DNA of 64,000 bases from Schizophyllum amplum (GCA_007026445.1 VDMD01000036.1:245733-309732); one strand, 5' to 3'; positions 1-13,384 are shown, counted from the first letter of the stretch. Numbers and translations are program-made. The notes: generated by a model from the sequence alone, not told the origin.

Positions 1-145
1 GGTATCCATTGCACGTGTTTGGAAAGTGAACATCGTCACATGATCGTGGTACATCTGCCAGCGTTTTTTCGCCCTCGCGCCGCGACTGCTACCCCCATCA
101 ACTCTCACTGTAAACATTTGATGCTCTTCTCTACCTCTGTATAAC

Positions 146-2000
146 ATGAGTACTCGTCCGCCGCCAGGCTATGAAAGCATCGCCAAAATCAGGCAACATC
201 TGCGGAAACCTAACAGCTTCGCGTACCTGCGGCTCGACCCTTTCGCGCTGGAGACCGACCATTGGGAGCTGCGATCTTCCCAGGTTCTGGGAGCAATCAA
301 CAATCTAGACGGGCTGAACCATGGCCTAGAGAGCCGGTTCAAGGAGGGGCAGGACTTCACCAGGGAAATCCAGCGCTGCGTAAGCGAACTCTGGCCAACT
401 CTCGTGCTCTGGCTCGATTTTCTCCACCCCATGCACCATGCTGGCACAAGTCGGCACGAGCGAGTACCCATGCAGACTATCTGTCGCATGCTATTCTACC
501 TCTTTAACACCACCGGACTCATCGAGGAAATGCGTTCTCGAACGGCCCGCCTATACGATATGCTCTTCCTCATCTGGCTGCGATTCGACGAATATCAGAC
601 TACTTCTTGCATGGCATACCCATCCTTCACGGGTATAGCTGAGGCAGTCCGTCAGTCGATGTGGATCGCCGGCAAGGGCTTCGCAGACAACCTTAACGGG
701 GACATGCTGGCCAACTACCCAGCTATGGTAGCGCAGAACATGAGCCCGCACTGTCTACCCGCCGCGCTCGGCGCGGTACGGAACCGGCCACGCGCCTTCT
801 ACCGTCAGGCGCTCAGGCAGACACGCCATTTCATTGACATCACGAAGGCGACCCGCCCGAGCTCAATCAGCGGCGTTGAAGACCACGTCATCGCGGTGGC
901 CGAGTTCGCCAGCGAGCTCCTGCCCCTGGAAGTCCACGCGAAAGACGTCGTCGTCGGGTTCGTCGACGTCGTGCGCTCGATACGCTCTATCCCGAACCTT
1001 CGCAGCGTCGCGATCATGGTGTGCTCGGTGCTGCATGCCATGTGGCGCTCGAGCACCGATGGGCGTCCGCTCGTATGGTCGATTCGGCGGGGTATCATGG
1101 CGTCGATTCTGAAGCTGCATATGGAGGAGAACAGCAGTCAGCTCGTGGGATTGACGCGCCTTGTCTCGTTACAAGGCTCTCAAGTCAACGTGCTGCGCGC
1201 GCTGGACAAGGAGGAGGTCTCGCTTCGTAACCTCGGCGCAGGCGCTCCTGAAGAGCAGGACAGGCTTGATTACTGGATGAAGGAGCGTATACGAGCTTTG
1301 AGACAGTTTTATGGGACTAAATGTGCAAATGAAGAGGTGAGTAACGGTTTGCTGGCCTTCTACGACGTCGCTCACGAGCCCTGTAGTGTCCGTCACCAGA
1401 TCCAAGCTCGGCTAAATTTCGCTGTCCTTGCTTCAACGCGTGTTACTGCTCCAAGACATGTCAGAAGATCGACAGGCAGTCGCACAAATCGTACTGTGTT
1501 AACGGCACAAAAGGGCCAAGCTACAGAACCGTCGACGGTGCGTACTTAGCTCAGACCATATCTGGTCGTAGTATATCATCTGACATATTTGTACGACAGG
1601 CCCAGAAGTGTCACCCCGCGATGGTCACTTCGTCGCCTCGCTGACGTGGAAAATCATAAACGACCACGCACAGACCATCGTGGTAGCTATCCAGCGCGCA
1701 CAATTGCGCGACCCTCCCGTGGGGAAGGACTATCAGCTCCTCTTCAACGTAGCCGATATGATCCCACGGATCGCCGTCAACCCACTGAACAGGGCAGAGG
1801 AGAAGTGGAACAGTTCATGCGGTGGTATACCTATTTGCGCCTCCATCACCTTCGCCGGAAGCGCCACCCGCCTGTATATCATACACATAAAGATGACGGA
1901 ATTGGCAGACACAGCGAAGCAGCGTGTGGCTGAGGGATATCCTGAGGAGGGATTGGAGTACCTCATACACCTGCCTGTAACGCAGTACAAATATTACTGA
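146..2000 (+). CDS. MYND-type zinc-finger protein, copy 1
   Basis: Three exons by my reading: 146-1336, 1387-1537, 1600-2000, phases consistent, 580 aa. About 400 residues are alpha-helical with no catalytic motif I recognise. A C-terminal MYND-like finger follows, spread over the first splice junction (CANEEC, then RCPCFNACYCSKTC and a later H-x3-C), then about 130 residues of unknown function. MYND fingers usually bind proline-rich partners; no SET or other enzyme domain is visible, so the role is unknown. The same architecture recurs at 14206-16125 and 17634-19414, showing a local gene family. The second zinc-ligand pair is C-x-C, not the usual C-x2-C, in all three copies. The ATG at 146 is the first in the open frame. 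Function is not inferred. Confidence 0.75.
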
Positions 2001-2490
2001 ACACTTAGGCTGATCCGACACGCACTGTTTTGAAGGGTGTTTACATTGTCCATCTTGACAATACTGAACCAAGTAAGTAGAGAGGCAGATGGTGAAGTTT
2101 GAAGGGCGAAAGGCGCGCTGCGCGCATGTCGGCCTCTCCTTGCGACTTACGCGACAAGCAGCGCTGGAGTCGCATACTCTCTCAGCGTGCGCGTGCTGTT
2201 CAAAGACAAGTCTAGTGGTCACTTGTCAAGACTCCAGACCAGAAGCTATGAACTTGACTGCGCCAAGGAGAAAAACGGGAATAAAGGGAGATGGGGCCCA
2301 CGCTGTCTGTCCGTGTTGCTCTCTGGTTTGTACTGAATTGTTTGCTCTTCAACCAGTCGCTGTCACTGGCAAGGTAGCCAACTACTATGATACATATGAC
2401 ATTATATTGTTTCACTTATTGGTCCTTAGATGAGCGTCAAATTCCACTTCGTCCCGACAATCACCACCAACTACGATGCTCACGCGTTTG
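2001..2490. other. Intergenic spacer between convergent genes
   Basis: No convincing coding frame. It lies between the 3' ends of the plus-strand MYND gene and the minus-strand BCAS3-type gene and presumably holds both 3' UTRs. Confidence 0.5.
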
Positions 2491-5400
2491 CTATACAATG
2501 AAATCCCCCTCCTCCGCAGCGCGCCGCTGCTGCTTCTTCTTCTGCTTCTTCTTCCTCGGCTCGGTCGACAATCCTTCAGCACCGATAGTCATCTTCTCAA
2601 CCCGCTCGCGCATCGCCAGGTCGCTCTCCGGAGTGGCTTCAACGTCATCCACTCGCTCCTCGAACATATGCCCCGGCATCCGCCTGTTGATATCGTGGTC
2701 GTTGAACGGGACTGCAGCAGCGGCAATGCCGTCCAAGCGCTGCTCCGCAATTGTCGACGCGTCCTCAACATCCCAGCCCGCCCACGTCTCGTCGTTGGCG
2801 GCAACGGGGTAGTCGGTCGTACGTTGACGACTAGAATGCCGAGGTGCTGATGATGCACGCGAGGAGCCCGACGATGGATGGAAGAGCGAGAACGCAGCGT
2901 GACCAGAGACATCGGTAGTGCCCTTCGCGCGGAGTGTCCAGTCACCGGCTTCGGCGCCGCCTTGATCGAGGTCGGGGATGAGGACGTCGTCGTCCCTGCC
3001 CTCAGCGTGGCGAGCGCGTCGACCATCGCGAAGGATGTCGATGTTCTGTCGGCTGGCCTCCGGGAACTCCTCGAACTCTTCATCGTCATCGGCCTCCAGA
3101 CCTTCAAACACCCGCGGTGCAAAGTCCTCGTCCTCCTCGTCGAACTCGAGAGGCACGCTCTCGTCGACGCTGGCAGGTCCGAAGGAGGGCGATCGAATCT
3201 TGCTGTAGCCACGCCGTATGCCCTCGCTCACGCGATCCGTCACGGCAATGAACGATGTACGATTTCCACCACCGCCCGATGCGCGCCTCGAGGTATGGGT
3301 GGCAGGACGAGCGGATAGTGACGGGACCCGAATCGGAATAGGCGCACGAGCAGGCAAGCTGGGGATGCCGTTCATGAAGCTTCTCGGTCGACCGTTGGGT
3401 AGCATTGGCAGAACGGTTTGTACGGGGGCACCGACATCGGCGGCGAGAGCGTGCGCAAGGGGTGCGTCGAAGGAGGCGCTCTCAGGTTCCACGTCGTCCA
3501 TTCCACCCATGCCTTCGACAAAGCCGTCTACCGCGCCTGGCCTGGCGACAACCTCGTGTCGTACGTTGATGACTGGCCCATTAGCTGTGAAGCGGTATTG
3601 GCGCAGAAGCGCATGGTAGTCCTCGCCTGCGTGGAAGGTCAGACTATGTAAGGGATTGAATGACGGAGATCCCTACCTAACGCTCGGAAGGTGAATTGGT
3701 GCGCGAGGTAGATAGACCGAGGAAGCATAGCCGGAGCACGAGGGAACGTCGACAATTCCGCCAAAGCCAGAGCACTGTAATGTGGACAGATTAGTAGCTT
3801 GTTCAATGAGAAATCAGGCGACTGCTCACTCTTTGGCACCGACCACCCGCCGCTGATAAATCTGCGGAGTCTCCACTGGCACTCGTTCCCGCACCTCCGT
3901 CCAGTGAGTATCCCGCCTAACACGCCATGTCGCCACCACATCCTCAGTCGCAGACAGTACCATCTGGGCTTCCTCGCGTCCACCGCTCTGCGAGCTCGCC
4001 GGACTAATCCCTGGAGCTCCAGATTTGCTTGCTCCCATACTGGAAGTCCTTCCTAGACCGCCCAGGCCGGGTAAGGATATGCTCGCTCCAGCGATGGAGA
4101 CCGCCATTCCGCTCGCCTCCCGGGGCCGGAGCTCCGTCGTGATACGGCGTAGGCTGAGAGTCCCATCCGCCGGGTCAAAGACGAGTACGTCTTGGAAGTT
4201 CGTCGTGCGCTGGCCTGCGACCTGTCCACGCGGAGAGAGAGGTGCGTCTGAGCCTGTGGAGGTCGACAGAACGGACGTCGGACGTCCTAGAGCGCATCAG
4301 TACAAGATGGAGGATGCAAAGAAAGTTATTCACCTGCTGATGTCGAGGGCGTGAAGCGCCCTGCGCTCGTTGACGGTGTGAAGCGACCGAATGATCCCGA
4401 GGAGCGTCCAGCAGATACAGAAAGACGTCCAGCACTCGTGGATGGAGCGAAGCCAATCGACGGAGTTGCCGGTTGTAACGTAGGCGGTAGATTGCGTTGT
4501 TCACCTGCCCGCAGGAAGATGATCGCTAGCGGGGCGGCGTTCACATTCTCGCCATTCGCAGACGAGCTCATCGGGTGTCTGTCGGAGAGCGGTGCGAGTT
4601 GGCGGTGCTCCATGCGCGCAAAACGCAGGCGAACAATTGGATGTGCCTCGACCCCAAGAGGCTGAAGGCTCGCGGCGTTGCGAACCCGGCCCTCTACATG
4701 CGAGTAGCCGTCTGGCAGCCCGCCGTAAGGCATAGTGGCGAAGACGTGCACGGTACGTCGCTTGCTTCCTAGAGCCACCCAACGACCGTCCCATGCCCAG
4801 GCGCTGGCATCCAGAACAGCTGCCGTGCGGCCTCGGCGCAGAGTGTAGACCAGAGATGCAGTTTCCTTGTTATCGTCTTCTTTCTGCTCTGGTGCATGGA
4901 CTGTAGTAAAGACGTCAAAACAATGCGAGCAACGTATGCGTGATACACACATTGGACATCCGGGCTGATTGCCCACACCGCAGCGCTGGTACCATCTGCG
5001 CGAGCAGCGAGCAGTTGCGTCCCCTCCGCATTGAAGCAGATGCGCGAGATAGGTTGGGCCGGTGACGGCAGCGTAGCGGCAAGACGAGGAAGTGGGTGCT
5101 CCGTCTTGCCTTTCCTCCCAGCAGACTGGCTCTGTTGCAATCCATCAGCCTCATACAAAAGAGCAGAACAACGTAGGCCTCACCAACAGGGATCCCAGAT
5201 CAACGACGGTAACACCATATCCCTCAGTCTTAGCCCTCGGCATCGTCGTGGGCACCGTAGGTGGCGATCCAGATACGCGCTGTTGGCCGCTCTCCTTCAC
5301 ACCCTTCTCCTGCGCAGGCGCGACCGAAGCGCTGCCACCACGTGAGAAAAGTCTGCCCATCCCCCCGCGCCCACCCTCTTCCCCGAGCATCCCCCGCAGT

Positions 5401-8400
5401 CCGCTCAGCACGCTGCCTGCCACGCTCACGCCAGCTCCCGCCATGCTCGCACCCGCACGCGCCAGGTCGTCCCGCGTGCGGGCCAACTCTTCCCGCGTCG
5501 TCTCTCCGCGCGCTGCCCGCCCGACTAGGTGACTGAGGCCTGTCGCTGCGCTTCCTAGACCTGACGCCAGGCTGAGGTCAGCCGGAGCGGTTACTGCGCT
5601 GATGCTGGCGAAGGACGTAGTTGAAGCCGGAGCGATGTCCGGTGGCGCGGTCGCGTATGCGAGCAGTCGGCCGGATAGTGCGAAGACCGGTTCCAGAAGT
5701 TGAGGAGGTCCATGGTCGCCGTCCTCGTGCTTCTCCGCTCGCGAAGGTGGGATGGCATGCGACGGAAGAGTCAAGTGTAATCCAGCACCAGGAATGACAG
5801 TGATAATATCCAGCGTGGTGGCGGACAGCACCAGCAACTCTGCCTTGGGCGCCGCAATACCGACAACGATCCAGTCGCGCGAGGCCTCCAGATATGTCGC
5901 TCTGCCTGATAGCCTGGCTCGTTGCACGACCTCATGTGAGACGAGGGAGTAGACCACGAGAGTGCTTGCTTCGAGCTCAGTCAACCTATAAGGAATATGG
6001 TTAGCTAGCCACCTAACGATAGGTGGACATGCATAGACTCACAGGACACCAAACAACGGCTCCTGCTGACCAGGACGCAGCGGCAGCGGTGCCGCATAGG
6101 CGACATCCCCAGTCTCCGCCAATGCTCGGCCATCGATGCTCAGCACCTCCCTTACGCCAGCGAGGTCCGTGCAGTCCCAGATCTGCAGTCCACCACCACG
6201 GCTGACATCCTCGATCTCGTACTCGGCATATTCATCCACATCGTGAACGGAGCTTACGCCTTTGCCATAAACCAAGACCAGCATCCGCCTGGTAAGAACG
6301 TCAGCATCCTGATCTACCCCAGAAACAGCAAAAGATCTTACCTGGACCCAATCGTGCACCACTGCGCTGACCGTATGCTCTCCTGGTGCACGTCCTCGCG
6401 AGGAGACCGTATTCCGCGGTGAGGAGCGGCTTTCCCGCGGATCGTATCCCGCGACCTATCCAGAAGGGTATCGATATCCGGCACGGCGGACCTTGTGCTG
6501 CCCCGTCGATGTTGTGCAGAAGTCCGAGACGTGGGTACGGGGCGCTCGTTCGGGGACGAAGCCGTCCGGTAGTGAGCAGGCGCGGCGGGTGGCCTGACCG
6601 GAGGAGGTCGATCATACGCTGATGAGCGCCTAACATGCTGCGCAGGCGACCCGTCGCGCAACGATCTCGCGACACCGGACTGCTTGTACGCGCCGGGCGA
6701 CTGACCGTATTCGCCAGCCAACAGCACGTCTTCATCCTCTGGCTGGGTGAATCCGGCACCCGATAGCACGTACTCGTCGCTCGGCCGTGCCGACTGCATA
6801 CGCACATGACCCGACTGCAGATCTTCGACGTCGTCGTCCACTTCCCAACCGACGTAGTCTGCCCCGCTCACAGCCGGCCGCATCGTCTCCTCCATGCCCA
6901 AGGCTTCGCCCCGGAACGCATCCTCCATGCTCTCCTGCCACGACCGGTCCTTCGTATGACGACCGTGCGACGCAGGGTCCTTCATAGCCGACCGATCCTT
7001 CGCTCTGGGGTCCTTCACACCGGCCTCGGCGCGCGACGCCTGTCGAGCGTGTGCTGCAGGCGCCGGACGCATGACTGGGGGCATAGCAGGCGCGGCAGCC
7101 ACCCTCGCGGGCTGGACGGCAGTCGGTTTCACAGGCGGTGATCCAACCGGCGATGGCGGGTACTGCGACGACCCCGTCGAGCTTGACGAAGGCGCATCAC
7201 CGGACGTGTATGGCGACGACGAGGTGTATGACAGTGTCGAGGTGTATGAAGGCGACGACGTGTACGACGGCATCGGTGCGTGCTTCCCTGTATAGATAAA
7301 TCGGAGATCAACGTGTAGAGGTCGACGGGCGCGACGGGCGAGAGACAGTCGGGTCACAGGGGGGAGAACGGGTGTACATATAGTTGGTGGAATATCGTTC
7401 ATAGTTATTGGGAGAGAAGACGAGTTGCGGGAAGTGGAGGATATTGGCGGTGAGGTGGAGGATGACAACGGAGCGGAGGAGTTAACCAGGTTATGCACAG
7501 ATGATGATGACCGATCGGAGGAGGATACAGATCCATCGGGAGAGCAAGATATACGTTCGGATATCGACGAGACCATGGAGTCCGACGGCGACGTGAACAT
7601 TGACACCATTCAAGAAGGAGGACACCAACGAGCCACAGGAGCCACGGCAATGATACGACACGAATCACAACAGGCGATGTTAAAAGGTAGTGATGTGCCA
7701 AAGGTTGAAGGTGAAGACCAGGATAACGAAGATTCAAAAGCCAAGTACCACGCCGTGAATGCATGGTCGCGCAGCGCCGTCAGCACCGCCATATGAAAGT
7801 GAGTAAGGGCCACGGATACCAGGCGGAAACCGTGAATGAAGGGGCAGGTAACCAATAGAAGGAAGCAGCCAAGTGTGTGATGGGGTAGGTTAGACAAGGG
7901 GGGGATAGAAGGGTCACCAGATCGCAGGGCAAGAGTAGCATGGTCAGGGCGAGTCAGAAGTCATCGGACAGCATAACAGTGACGATAAGAACACCCGCGA
8001 AGGCATGATAGGCGAATGAACGGGGTATCCCATGACCGGGCAGAGGATCAACCATGCATGATACACAATGCGTGCAAGACGCGAGGCGTGAGGAACGAGC
8101 GATACCACGTCATGAAGGGAAACAAGCGATATACGAGGGTACCGTCAGTATGAGATCGAGAACGTTAGAGGGATCACGCACCTGAGGACGAGGAGCGCTT
8201 CGTAGCCATGGCGGGTGCGACGATGGTGCCGGGTGGCCTATACTGCATCTCGCCGTCGGCGCTGGGAATGTGCGATAGGGCTGGCGCCTGAGAGCTAGGC
8301 TGCTTGTACGCCACGAGAGGCGCGGGTTGCACATATGGCTTGAAGCCCGGGTACTGGCCACTACATAGTGCATGTCAGTTATGACTCGGTAGCGATCGCA

Positions 8401-8899
8401 TGAGCACGCACAGAGAGGTCAAGATCGGCGACCGTGCGCCCTCCTCCGCCTCGGCCCCAGGCCACGCCTCCTCGGCACCCTCGCCAGCTTCAGGATGTGC
8501 GCCCAGTAAGCCGTTTCGGCGCAGCTCGTCGAGCACGCCGCCTGCATCCTTCTTGCCCTTCCCGCGCTTCTTCCCGCGTCCCGTCCGCGGTTCCTCCGGC
8601 GGCGGGCTCTGCGGCGCGACCGCGGGTGGCGCAACGTCGGCGTGTTCGGGCCAGGTGGCCTCCGCTCCCGAGTCCTCCTCCATCGCGATGGGCGCTTCCT
8701 CCTCGCCCAACGCCTCATACTCCTGCGTCCTGCCCGCGTCCAGAGGCTCCGTATCGGTGTCGTTTATCTCCCAAGGGTGCATCGCGGGCGAGCCGGATAA
8801 GCTTGGCGGGTCGGGCGTGTACGTGCCCGTTCCCGGTCCATCGTGACGATGCTGGTCCTTGCGCTGCTGCCGTGCATTCTTGGACGCGCGTGAGGGCAT
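2491..8899 (-). CDS. BCAS3-type WD40 repeat protein
   Basis: Ten exons on the minus strand: 8899-8412, 8360-8182, 7287-6342, 6288-6043, 5985-5184, 5131-4951, 4900-4334, 4286-3830, 3774-3677, 3626-2491, all phases agreeing, 1699 aa. Recognised from the first propeller blade (GGGLQIWDCTDL), the segment STLVVYSLVSHEVVQ, the PROPPIN/BCAS3-like blade RGRTAAVLDASAWAWDGRWV ending TVHVFATMPYGG, and QDVLVFDPADGTLSLRRI near the start of the BCAS3 C-terminal domain. N- and C-termini are long, charged and low complexity. BCAS3 in animals works with PHAF1 at the forming autophagosome; that role is family knowledge, not shown here. The third coding exon follows an 894-nt intron. An alternative is an internal start near 7609, since that frame stays open through the intron 3' part. 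Confidence 0.75.
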
Positions 8900-9468
8900 G
8901 GAACGAGTGATATGCGACGGTGAATACGGATGACGGCGTCAACAAAGGCGACGTCAATGGCGTGGGTGATATGATAGCTGTCCTGTCTTGCTTGTCCTTT
9001 CGTTCTAGGTATTCGGCGAGTCGTAAATATTGATACAAGAAGGGGGAGATGTTTATGCGATTATGAGGGGGATATCGTTTGCTTTATTGCACTTGAATAT
9101 ATGGCGAATCTGTTCAGAGGTCTCAGCAGTGATATGGAGGGAGAGAGAGAAAGGCGACGCACCTGTCCCGAGCTGAGACCACTCTAACAACAATGACTCG
9201 ATAGATAAAGCACGTTCGGCGCCTGCAAGTAAATGCGGCTCCTTTGGATAAATAGAAGTGAAGCAAGATACCGTTCTTGTGGAGAAGAATACGAGAAAGA
9301 GATGCTGGAGTTATGCTAGATGCTAGATGGACGCAAGACACAAGAGGCGCCCGACCCCGGCGGACCGCATTGGGCTAATCACGTTGTCACTACCACGTGC
9401 AAAATGCCATCACATAGATCACACTGCCGACCGTCACGAATGCGGGCTCGCCATTGTTCCTTTCTCCG
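8900..9468. other. Divergent promoter region
   Basis: Non-coding space between the start of the minus-strand BCAS3-type gene and the start of the plus-strand F-box gene. It should contain both promoters. I see no distinct motif. Confidence 0.5.
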
Positions 9469-10821
9469 ATGTTCAGCATCGCATCTTTTCCCGTGGAAAT
9501 TATTCAAGGAATCGTAGAAGAGGCAGATACTCGGGATCAGCTTTCTCTGGCGCGATGCTCTCGAACATTCAACCGTCTCGCTACGATGTCCCTGTACCGC
9601 AACGTTATGCTCGAATCTATGCATAACACAGTCCGCTACTGCAAAAGCGTCCTCTCAGCGCCAGCCAAAGCAAAGCTCCTTCGGGTCTTGGGCATGTGCG
9701 TTTGAACTACCCTCTCTTTTAGTTCCTTGACATATTCTTTTTAGAATTCATTCACCGACGTCGTCTTCTAATGACCATCTGATATCCTACTTGGACCTCA
9801 TCGCACGGGTACTGCAGACTACAACAAATCTGCGCTCTCTTTCCATAGTCTCTCTCCCCGCAATCATGCCCCTCCTCGCCGCATGCCCCTTGCCGAATCT
9901 TCAGGACGCCAACGTGCCCGCCCATAACGGTCTCTTCGCCTTTCTCACCTCTTACCCTCGCGACAACCTACGATCCCTCACAGCAACGGCCCATGACTTG
10001 GCATCTTCGGCCATTACGCTACCCGGACGTGTCGTTCTACCCCACTTGCGTTGCTTCCGCGGCCAGGCCTCCCTCGCCGCCGACATTCTCCCCGGAAGCC
10101 AGGTGGAGGATGTCGCGCTGCTCTGGCCCTATGATGCACACATATCAGACAGTCTTCGCATGCCACCTTTTTCTTCTCTCGCCGCCTCATGCGTGCCGGT
10201 CAAATGGCTTACGTGCGTCTTCGCCCGCGCTGAGCAAGGGCTTCTGGACGCGTGCGCTGCATCCGGCGCTGCACGCAACATTCAACGCCTGGTCATCACG
10301 ACGCGGGTTAAGTCTGAGGACTCGACTCCGGTCAGTAGCTTATATGACCGCCGCCCGAACTTCCGGCGAAGGTCCTCACAAACTCATGAATGAGTGTTGC
10401 TAACTTCGCCACAGGTGCTGTATAACGTCATCTCGTCGACTCTGGACAGTTTCTCCGTCCTTGCGCACCTCTTTCTTCACAGCATCGTGCTCGACGGGAT
10501 TATGCCTGCACAGATCGAGCAGCAGGGGCAGATGATTCGCGAATGGGGCCAGCGACAGCCGACGCTGAAGATTGTTTTTCTGGGAGGTCAGTGGTGTCAT
10601 ATGTATCCGCCCTCAAGATCGGTACTGACGCTTCCGCAGAGTACCTTACGTGGGCATGGACACCTCCGGATGTTTGGTTTCCAACGCATCAGGGACAACG
10701 ACAAGACATCGAGGACGCGATCGTTGAGTGGTCGGAGTGTGCTTACAGGGAGGGAAAAATCAGCAAGAGTCATTATAACTTCGCTCAGAAGGACCGTCGC
10801 CCTAAGCTGTCCTCCGACTAG
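9469..10821 (+). CDS. F-box protein (LRR-like body)
   Basis: Four exons: 9469-9695, 9745-10330, 10415-10586, 10640-10821, 388 aa. The N-terminus has an F-box: FPVEIIQGIVEEADTRDQLS, then ARCSRTFNRLATMSLYRNV. The remainder has leucine-spaced segments such as TTTNLRSLSIVSLP, typical of the expanded basidiomycete F-box/LRR-like family. F-box proteins act as substrate receptors of SCF ubiquitin ligases; no substrate can be inferred. The start is the ATG at 9469, 13 codons before the F-box core. The last exon and 3' flank are duplicated as a broken fragment at 13081-13300. Confidence 0.75.
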
Positions 10822-10944
10822 CTTTCGAGACCAAATGGACTGCTGTCGGGACTCCCGCTCTTTCTCTGTCCTCTATTCTCTACTACGCACAGTCAAGTAC
10901 TACATGAGAAGAAAGACAGGTCACAAAGACTAAGTACCTCGTTC

Positions 10945-11110
10945 GGGCAGTAATTTGCAAGCACGTCGAAAGAACGCAAAAATGAACAGGGAGGCGGCCG
11001 AGGGGCGAGCTGGCGTCCGGGATCGAACGCGCAGCCATCGGATTCCCTGTACAGCAGACCTTGATCAGAGAAAGTGTACTAAAACCCTTACGCCACCCCG
11101 ACACAAGATA
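10945..11110 (-). repeat. tRNA-like spacer repeat, copy 1 (MITE-free)
   Basis: On the minus strand there is an A-box-like TGGCGTAAGGG (11085-11095) and a B-box-like GTTCGATCC (11020-11028), about 70 nt apart from A-box start to B-box start. Stem pairing around the B box is poor, so this is more likely a tRNA-derived (SINE-like) repeat than a working tRNA. A second copy at 13385-13950 is split by a MITE. The rest of 10822-11388 shows nothing else. Confidence 0.35.
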
Positions 11111-11388
11111 AGAACGGCTCATGCATGGACTTGTGCGCGCCTCATAGTGTACCGTGTCACGTGTACTGTTACATTCACTGTTACTGTGACCCGCCAGGTT
11201 CTCTCGACACTGCGAGCCCGAGCTGGCAGCTAGTGTACGGTCGGATACCGAATTATCATTACGCAAATCTGAACCAAGACACGAGCTTGACAAGTCACCC
11301 TTGTACATCTTCTCTTCGTCGGTCAGGTCACTCAGCAGATGCATGTCCCTGCCATTTCTTCCTTTCCTGCACTACAAAGCGTGATTAT

Positions 11389-12532
11389 TCAGTTCTGCAT
11401 GTCTACGTTCATCATCCCGTTCCTGAAGCCCTCCTTGGGCTTCTCAAACCTATCGTAGGTAGCAGTGGCCCAGCCCGCCGTGATGGCAATCTTGCCCTCC
11501 TTCAAACCGTCCATAACGGTGCTGGTGAACTCGGCCAGTGGCATCCAGTATTTGGAGACCGTCTCCGTCCTGCCCTCCGCTACAAAACATGTCAGGCAGA
11601 TCCCCCAATTTGTAGGAGATTTCTCCAACTCACCGTCGTGCAGCTCAGACTCGACGAGGCTGACGTAGAACGCTAGCATCAGCGCGTGAAGGAAACTTGT
11701 AGAACAGTAGGGCGCTTACGGAGGAATTATCTCCAGAACGTGGACGTTCGTCTTCGCATTCTCCATCTGGATGCGGAGCGAGAAGATCAGGCTATGAAGT
11801 GCGGCCTGATTGCAAGCAGACACCCGTCAGTGCGTTGCGCTGCTTTCAAACGCGCCGTACGCACCTTCGTCGCCGAGTAGTTGCAGACGGGGGCCAATGG
11901 GATCATAGAGAGGTCGGAGGTCACTGGGATAAGCAGAGCAGGGCGCTCATTCTGCAATGAATCCTCAGCAACCGACCAAGTTCGCGAGAGCGCCTAATGA
12001 CTTACACCAATCTTGATGAGGTGCGGCAAGAAAGCAGTCATCATGCTAACAACCGCGAGGTAGTTGATGTTGAATTCCCTGCTGATCTCTGTGAAACAGC
12101 AATCATGATCGCACCGTCAACGGAGGAGAAGCGCCAAAATCGCTTACTAGACAGATCCACCTTCTCTGGCTCCGCGAAGTTGACCATGTTCTGGATCGCC
12201 GCATTCAGAATAATCGCGTCGAGCTGCAAGATGCCGTCAATGATCTGATCGCCCTCCAGAGGCGTCTAGGATTCGTCGAATCTTACCTTCGGGTACTTGC
12301 CAACCACTTCGTCTGCGAACGCCTTGATCTTATCGGGCGTCGTGTCCATGTCGAATTTCACGGTCTCGAAGCCCTCCTTCGCGAGCTCGTCGAGGCGCGC
12401 CTGACGCCGGCCCGTAACGATGACCGTTGGGTGCGTGGGGAGGTCGCGAATTTCGCGCGCAAGGGCGCGCCCGATGCCCGCAGTGGCACCGGTGACGAGA
12501 ACACACTTGCTAGTGAGGATATTGGCGGACAT
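11389..12532 (-). CDS. Short-chain dehydrogenase/reductase, paralog A
   Basis: Seven exons, minus strand: 12532-12287, 12223-12148, 12088-12006, 11951-11865, 11805-11720, 11659-11634, 11579-11389, 264 aa, no stops. Classical SDR features: cofactor loop TGATAGIG at the N-terminus, GRRQARLDEL after the second strand, the structural NAG-type motif here read as LNAAIQ, and the catalytic pair in NYSATK (Y-x3-K). It should be a cytosolic NAD(P)(H) oxidoreductase; the substrate is unknown. It is near-identical in exon lengths (246, 76, 83, 87, 86, 26, 191) to the paralog at 16260-17396. The NAG-to-NAA change in this copy may weaken activity. Confidence 0.85.
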
Positions 12533-12720
12533 ACTACTGAGTTTGGACGTGAAGGATGTGAGTCACGTACAGTGCAGATGGAGATCTAGTAACGTCAGAG
12601 ACTGGGCTTTTATAGGTTTCGCTAAGTGTCATTTAGCGCTGGGACCGGATATCGAAGACACGGCGGGCAGTATGCGTTTCTTATCTCACAAGAAGAAAGC
12701 GTTTGCGGAAGGTCACGCAC
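12533..12720. promoter_or_regulatory. Duplicated SDR upstream region, copy A
   Basis: The sequence upstream of the SDR start, including a stretch reading gcttttataggt (TATA-like), is recognisably the same as the region upstream of paralog B (about 17397-17570). The duplication therefore carried the promoter with it. From 12720 to 13080 I see no supported gene. Confidence 0.5.
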
Positions 12721-13080
12721 CGGACGACATCATCTCCGCTCCGTCTCTCCCACCATATCAACACCGATCATCCTGGAGGCTGGCAACCACTCAGGTCTCG
12801 ATGCCCTCGCCAAGTTCGTTAGCGCCTCCAAAGCCTTCGCAAAGGCCGCCTCCGAGTCCGTCAATGAGCGTTGAGCGTGAGCGCGACTACGTGCCCCGAA
12901 CTGTGACGCCCCGATCCTCGGACTTTGCCGGCGTTACCGGTAAGTGCCGCTCCCATGCTGTCTGCTCAATCCTAGTCAGCACTTACTCAGCCTTCCACTA
13001 TCTCCGTGGTCTTCTCAGCAAGCAGATCATGTATATGTATATATGTATTCATACGAGGATCGAAGTACATACTTTCCTAG

Positions 13081-13300
13081 CTCAAGATCGGTACTGACGT
13101 CTCCGCAGACCGCATTGCGTGGGCATGGACACCTTCGGATGTTTGTTTTCCAACGCATCAAGGACAACGACAACACACGAGGGACACATTTGCTGAGTGG
13201 TCGGAGTGTGCCTACAGGGAAGGGAACATCGGCAAGAGCCACCATAATTTCGCTCAGAGGTCGTAAGTTGTCATTCGACTACTAGCTTTCGAGACTACTC
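13081..13300 (+). pseudogene. Broken copy of F-box gene 3' exon
   Basis: This segment aligns by eye with 10611-10840: the intron end, the terminal exon and its 3' flank of the F-box gene at 9469-10821. Differences include small indels that break the frame and alter the stop. No F-box or upstream exons are present. It is a duplication remnant, not a gene. Confidence 0.7.
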
Positions 13301-13384
13301 AAATGGACCCGGGTCGTGCCCTCGCGGCCCCCGCTCTATCTCTGTTCTCTATTCCTTAACGAAGGGCCGTCCCTTCTTTCCGTG

